Of a stretch of 8,006 nt of DNA, positions 6,113 through 8,006 are shown in pieces (within the stretch, counting starts at the first letter, position 1; the number at the start of each line of letters is the position of its first letter). Under the pieces are notes generated by a model. That model was not told the origin of the DNA and searched no databases. It was given only the letters and a program-made list of their open reading frames with translations. The position numbers were made by a program, and so were the translations under genes. Where the stretch lies: positions 1 to 8,006 of the forward strand of contig JBEILF010000109.1 of NCBI GenBank assembly GCA_040379385.1. The letters are read 5' to 3'. Origin of the DNA: UKL13-2 sp040379385 (GTDB lineage: Bacteria; Pseudomonadota; Gammaproteobacteria; Burkholderiales; Usitatibacteraceae).

Positions 6113-6955
6113 CTACCCACGGCGCTTCGACAGAAAAACCAAGCGCTCAAACAGATGCACATCCTGCTCGTTTTTGATAAGTGCGCCGTACAGAGGTGGG
6201 ATTAGCTTGTTGGCGTCTCCCGATTTCAGCGCATCAACGGGGATATCTTCTGCCACAAGCAATTTGATCCAATCAAGCAGCTCCGAGGTTGACGGTTTCT
6301 TTTTCAGGCCGGGCATCTCGCGGATGTCAAAGAATACCTGAAGTGCTTCCGCCAAAAGCGCCTTTTTAAGTCCCGGGAAATGCACGTCGACGATCTGTTG
6401 CATCGTGTCATGATGCGGGAAGCGGATGTAATGAAAAAAGCAGCGCCGCAAAAATGCGTCCGGCAGTTCTTTTTCGTTATTGCTGGTGATAAAAATGATC
6501 GGTCGATGTTTAGCCCTGATTGTCTCGCGTGTTTCGTAGCAGTAAAACTCCATACGATCAAGTTCGCGCAGCAAGTCATTAGGAAACTCGATGTCCGCTT
6601 TGTCGATTTCATCGATCAGCAGCACCACTTGCTGGTCCGCAGCGAACGCCTGCCAGATTGTGCCTGGATGAATATAGTTGCGGATATCCTTGACCTTTTC
6701 GTCACCAAGTTGTGAGTCGCGCAAACGTGACACAGCATCGTATTCGTAAAGACCCTGTTGCGCTTTGGTGGTCGATTTGATGTGCCACTGGAGTAACGGC
6801 TTGCCGAGCGACGCCGCCACTTCTTCGGCAAGCATGGTCTTGCCGGTACCGGGCTCGCCTTTAATGAGTAACGGCCGCTGCAACGAAATCGCCGCGTTGA
6901 CAGCAAGCATCAAGTCTTGCGTGGTAATGTACTTTTCGCTACCGGTAAACTTCAT
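6113..6955 (-). CDS. MoxR-family AAA+ ATPase
   Basis: A 280-residue ATPase of the MoxR/CoxD-like group, proposed in the literature to act as a chaperone that matures or activates protein complexes together with a VWA protein. Visible motifs are Walker A GEPGTGKT (33-40), Walker B LLIDEID (112-118), sensor 1 ITSNN (156-160), an arginine-finger region DAFLRRC (167-172) and a sensor 2 helix KPSTSELLDW (220-229). All ATPase motifs are intact. The frame is open to 7111, but the extra 52 residues look unlike the family and would run across the divergent DUF4139 start. The ATG at 6955 (MKFTGSEKY) gives the usual family length of about 280 and is preceded by a weak AGAAG ribosome site. It is the first gene of a two-gene operon with the VWA protein just downstream. 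The substrate complex cannot be told from the window. Confidence 0.95.
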   Translation of the reverse strand: MKFTGSEKYITTQDLMLAVNAAISLQRPLLIKGEPGTGKTMLAEEVAASLGKPLLQWHIKSTTKAQQGLYEYDAVSRLRDSQLGDEKVKDIRNYIHPGTIWQAFAADQQVVLLIDEIDKADIEFPNDLLRELDRMEFYCYETRETIRAKHRPIIFITSNNEKELPDAFLRRCFFHYIRFPHHDTMQQIVDVHFPGLKKALLAEALQVFFDIREMPGLKKKPSTSELLDWIKLLVAEDIPVDALKSGDANKLIPPLYGALIKNEQDVHLFERLVFLSKRRG

Positions 6956-7003
6956 GTGGCTTCTAAACGTTGGTGACGTAGGGTGGTTGGTCAACAGGTT
7001 CCC

Positions 7004-7009
7004 ATTATA
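7004..7009 (-). promoter_or_regulatory. Consensus -10 box (TATAAT) for the MoxR/VWA operon
   Basis: A perfect TATAAT on the minus strand lies 48 bases before the ATPase start codon and would start transcription near 6997. The best upstream -35 match (TTGAAC, 7029-7024) is only 14 bases away, shorter than ideal, so a regulator may assist. The box overlaps the first base of the DUF4139 ribosome site on the other strand. Confidence 0.35.
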
Positions 7010-7013
7010 GGAG
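7009..7013 (+). promoter_or_regulatory. Ribosome binding site (AGGAG) deciding the DUF4139 start
   Basis: A strong AGGAG sits six bases before the ATG at 7020. This fixes the start and supports a real gene that has no stop codon within the window. Confidence 0.75.
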
Positions 7014-7019
7014 TTCGAT

Positions 7020-8006
7020 ATGCGTTCAAGTCCTTTCCATCGTAAAACAGGTTTATTCCCACTCAGTCTACTTTGCGGCACTATTGCGACAACATCAGCG
7101 CTTTGCGCCACGCTCGCCTATGCGCAGACCAGTGTGACGATCTACTCAAGCGCCCAGCCGGGCACTCTGTCGACGGCGTCATTCAAGAGCGGCGGCGAAT
7201 ATGGCGGGGTTCCGGGCTACGCAGTAGTGCGTCAGGAGCAAACCTTCGACCTCACCCGGGGCCGCACTATTGTACGTGTCAGCGATGTGCCCGCACTCAT
7301 CGACCCGACCACCGTGTCATTTGAATCTTTAACCGACGGCACCGGTACACGGGTGATCGAGCAAAATTTTGAATTCGACTTGACGAGCACCCGCAAGCTT
7401 CTCGAAAAATACCTTGACCGCGAGGTGACGGTTGAGCAAGTCCGAGGCAACTCGGTGGAATCAACCGTGGGCATACTACTTTCCGCCCGCGAAGGCATTG
7501 TTTTGAAACTTTCCGATGGCAGCATCCGAACCATCAGCAACTTTAGCGGCATACGCTTGGCGAGTCTGCCCGGTGGGCTGATCAGCAAACCGACACTGGT
7601 CTGGGATCTTGCCGCTGAGCGAGCTGGCAGCCACAAAACGCGCTACGGCTACCAAACCCAGGGAATCACTTGGTGGACCGACTACAACCTGACCCTGAAT
7701 GAAGATAGTAACGCTTGCAAACTCGACGTGGGCGCGTGGGTGACCATCGTCAACCAAACTGGCGCGACCTTTACCGACGCCAAACTCAAACTGGTCGCCG
7801 GCGATGTGCAGCGTGCACAGCCGCGTAGCGCCGCCGATGGTGCCTACCCGATGGCGGCCCGTGCCGTCGCAAAGTCGGAATCGGCTGGTTTCGCCGAGAA
7901 GTCTTTTTTCGAATACCACCTTTACACCCTTGGCCGGCCAACTACGCTGAGTAACAACAGCACCAAACAAATTGAGTTGTTTCCCAGCGCTCGCAGTGTG
8001 CAATGC
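7020..8006 (+). CDS. Exported DUF4139-domain protein, 3'-truncated by the window edge
   Basis: The frame is open for 329 codons from ATG 7020 to the last base, so the C-terminus is missing. The N-terminus is a Sec signal peptide: basic start (MRSSPFHRK), hydrophobic core to about residue 32, and a likely cleavage site after AYA (33-35). The mature protein is expected in the periplasm or outer envelope. The rest matches DUF4139 proteins as I remember them: a VTIY strand, then the VSDVPALIDPTTV block (88-100), a variable middle with VGILLSAREG, and WVTIVNQTGATF...LKLVAGDV (240-263), the most typical stretch. Family members are beta-rich, and I know of no established biochemical role. An AGGAG ribosome site lies six bases before the ATG. 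It is transcribed away from the MoxR/VWA operon, with 64 bases between the start codons. Confidence 0.88.
   Translation, partial: MRSSPFHRKTGLFPLSLLCGTIATTSALCATLAYAQTSVTIYSSAQPGTLSTASFKSGGEYGGVPGYAVVRQEQTFDLTRGRTIVRVSDVPALIDPTTVSFESLTDGTGTRVIEQNFEFDLTSTRKLLEKYLDREVTVEQVRGNSVESTVGILLSAREGIVLKLSDGSIRTISNFSGIRLASLPGGLISKPTLVWDLAAERAGSHKTRYGYQTQGITWWTDYNLTLNEDSNACKLDVGAWVTIVNQTGATFTDAKLKLVAGDVQRAQPRSAADGAYPMAARAVAKSESAGFAEKSFFEYHLYTLGRPTTLSNNSTKQIELFPSARSVQC

Noticed and set aside
6956..7111. Upstream extension of the MoxR ATPase to 7111
   Set aside because: The family begins near MKF at 6955. The added residues overlap the start and signal peptide region of the divergent DUF4139 gene.
7476..8003. 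175-codon minus-strand frame at the right edge
   Set aside because: It is antisense to the DUF4139 gene, whose plus-strand translation has a signal peptide and the family's typical motif.

Overview
This window reads as ordinary chromosomal DNA from a Gram-negative proteobacterium. Moderately GC-rich genes alternate with AT-richer spacers. From memory of the families, the best fit is a betaproteobacterium (Burkholderiales, Rhodocyclales or Nitrosomonadales type). The CHASE2 cyclase, the MoxR/CoxE-like ATPase and VWA pair, and the exported DUF4139 protein all occur together in that group. No search could be run, so the taxonomy is an inference.

Layout. Positions 3-1811 (+) hold the 3' part of a membrane-bound CHASE2 sensor adenylate cyclase, whose start lies upstream of the window. 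Positions 1947-3002 (+) encode a metallo-beta-lactamase-fold hydrolase that starts without a visible Shine-Dalgarno sequence. Convergent to it, 3022-3489 (-) encodes a small protein I cannot assign. A palindrome-rich, AT-richer spacer (3490-3778) separates it from an OmpR/PhoB-type response regulator (3779-4474, -) that has no kinase gene beside it. A gene-poor stretch (4475-4912) follows, with a candidate promoter/operator for the regulator and interleaved inverted repeats.

Positions 4913-6955 (-) form a tight two-gene operon: a MoxR-family AAA+ ATPase (6113-6955) followed 12 bases later by a CoxE-like VWA protein (4913-6100, GTG start). Divergent from it, an exported DUF4139 protein starts at 7020 (+) and runs off the right edge. 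Its frame is open for 329 codons to the last base.

How the genes may work together. The clearest functional unit is the MoxR/VWA pair, which by family knowledge acts as a chaperone-like ATPase with a metal-dependent adaptor. The DUF4139 gene shares a 64-bp divergent start region with it, so co-regulation is possible but unproven. The cyclase and the response regulator are separate signalling genes, with no evidence here that they are linked. I see no mobile element, CRISPR array, tRNA or rRNA. No clearly new system stands out. The items most worth a second look are the unassigned 155-residue protein, the gene-less region around 4740-4793, the altered MIDAS motif in the VWA protein, and the start of the hydrolase gene.
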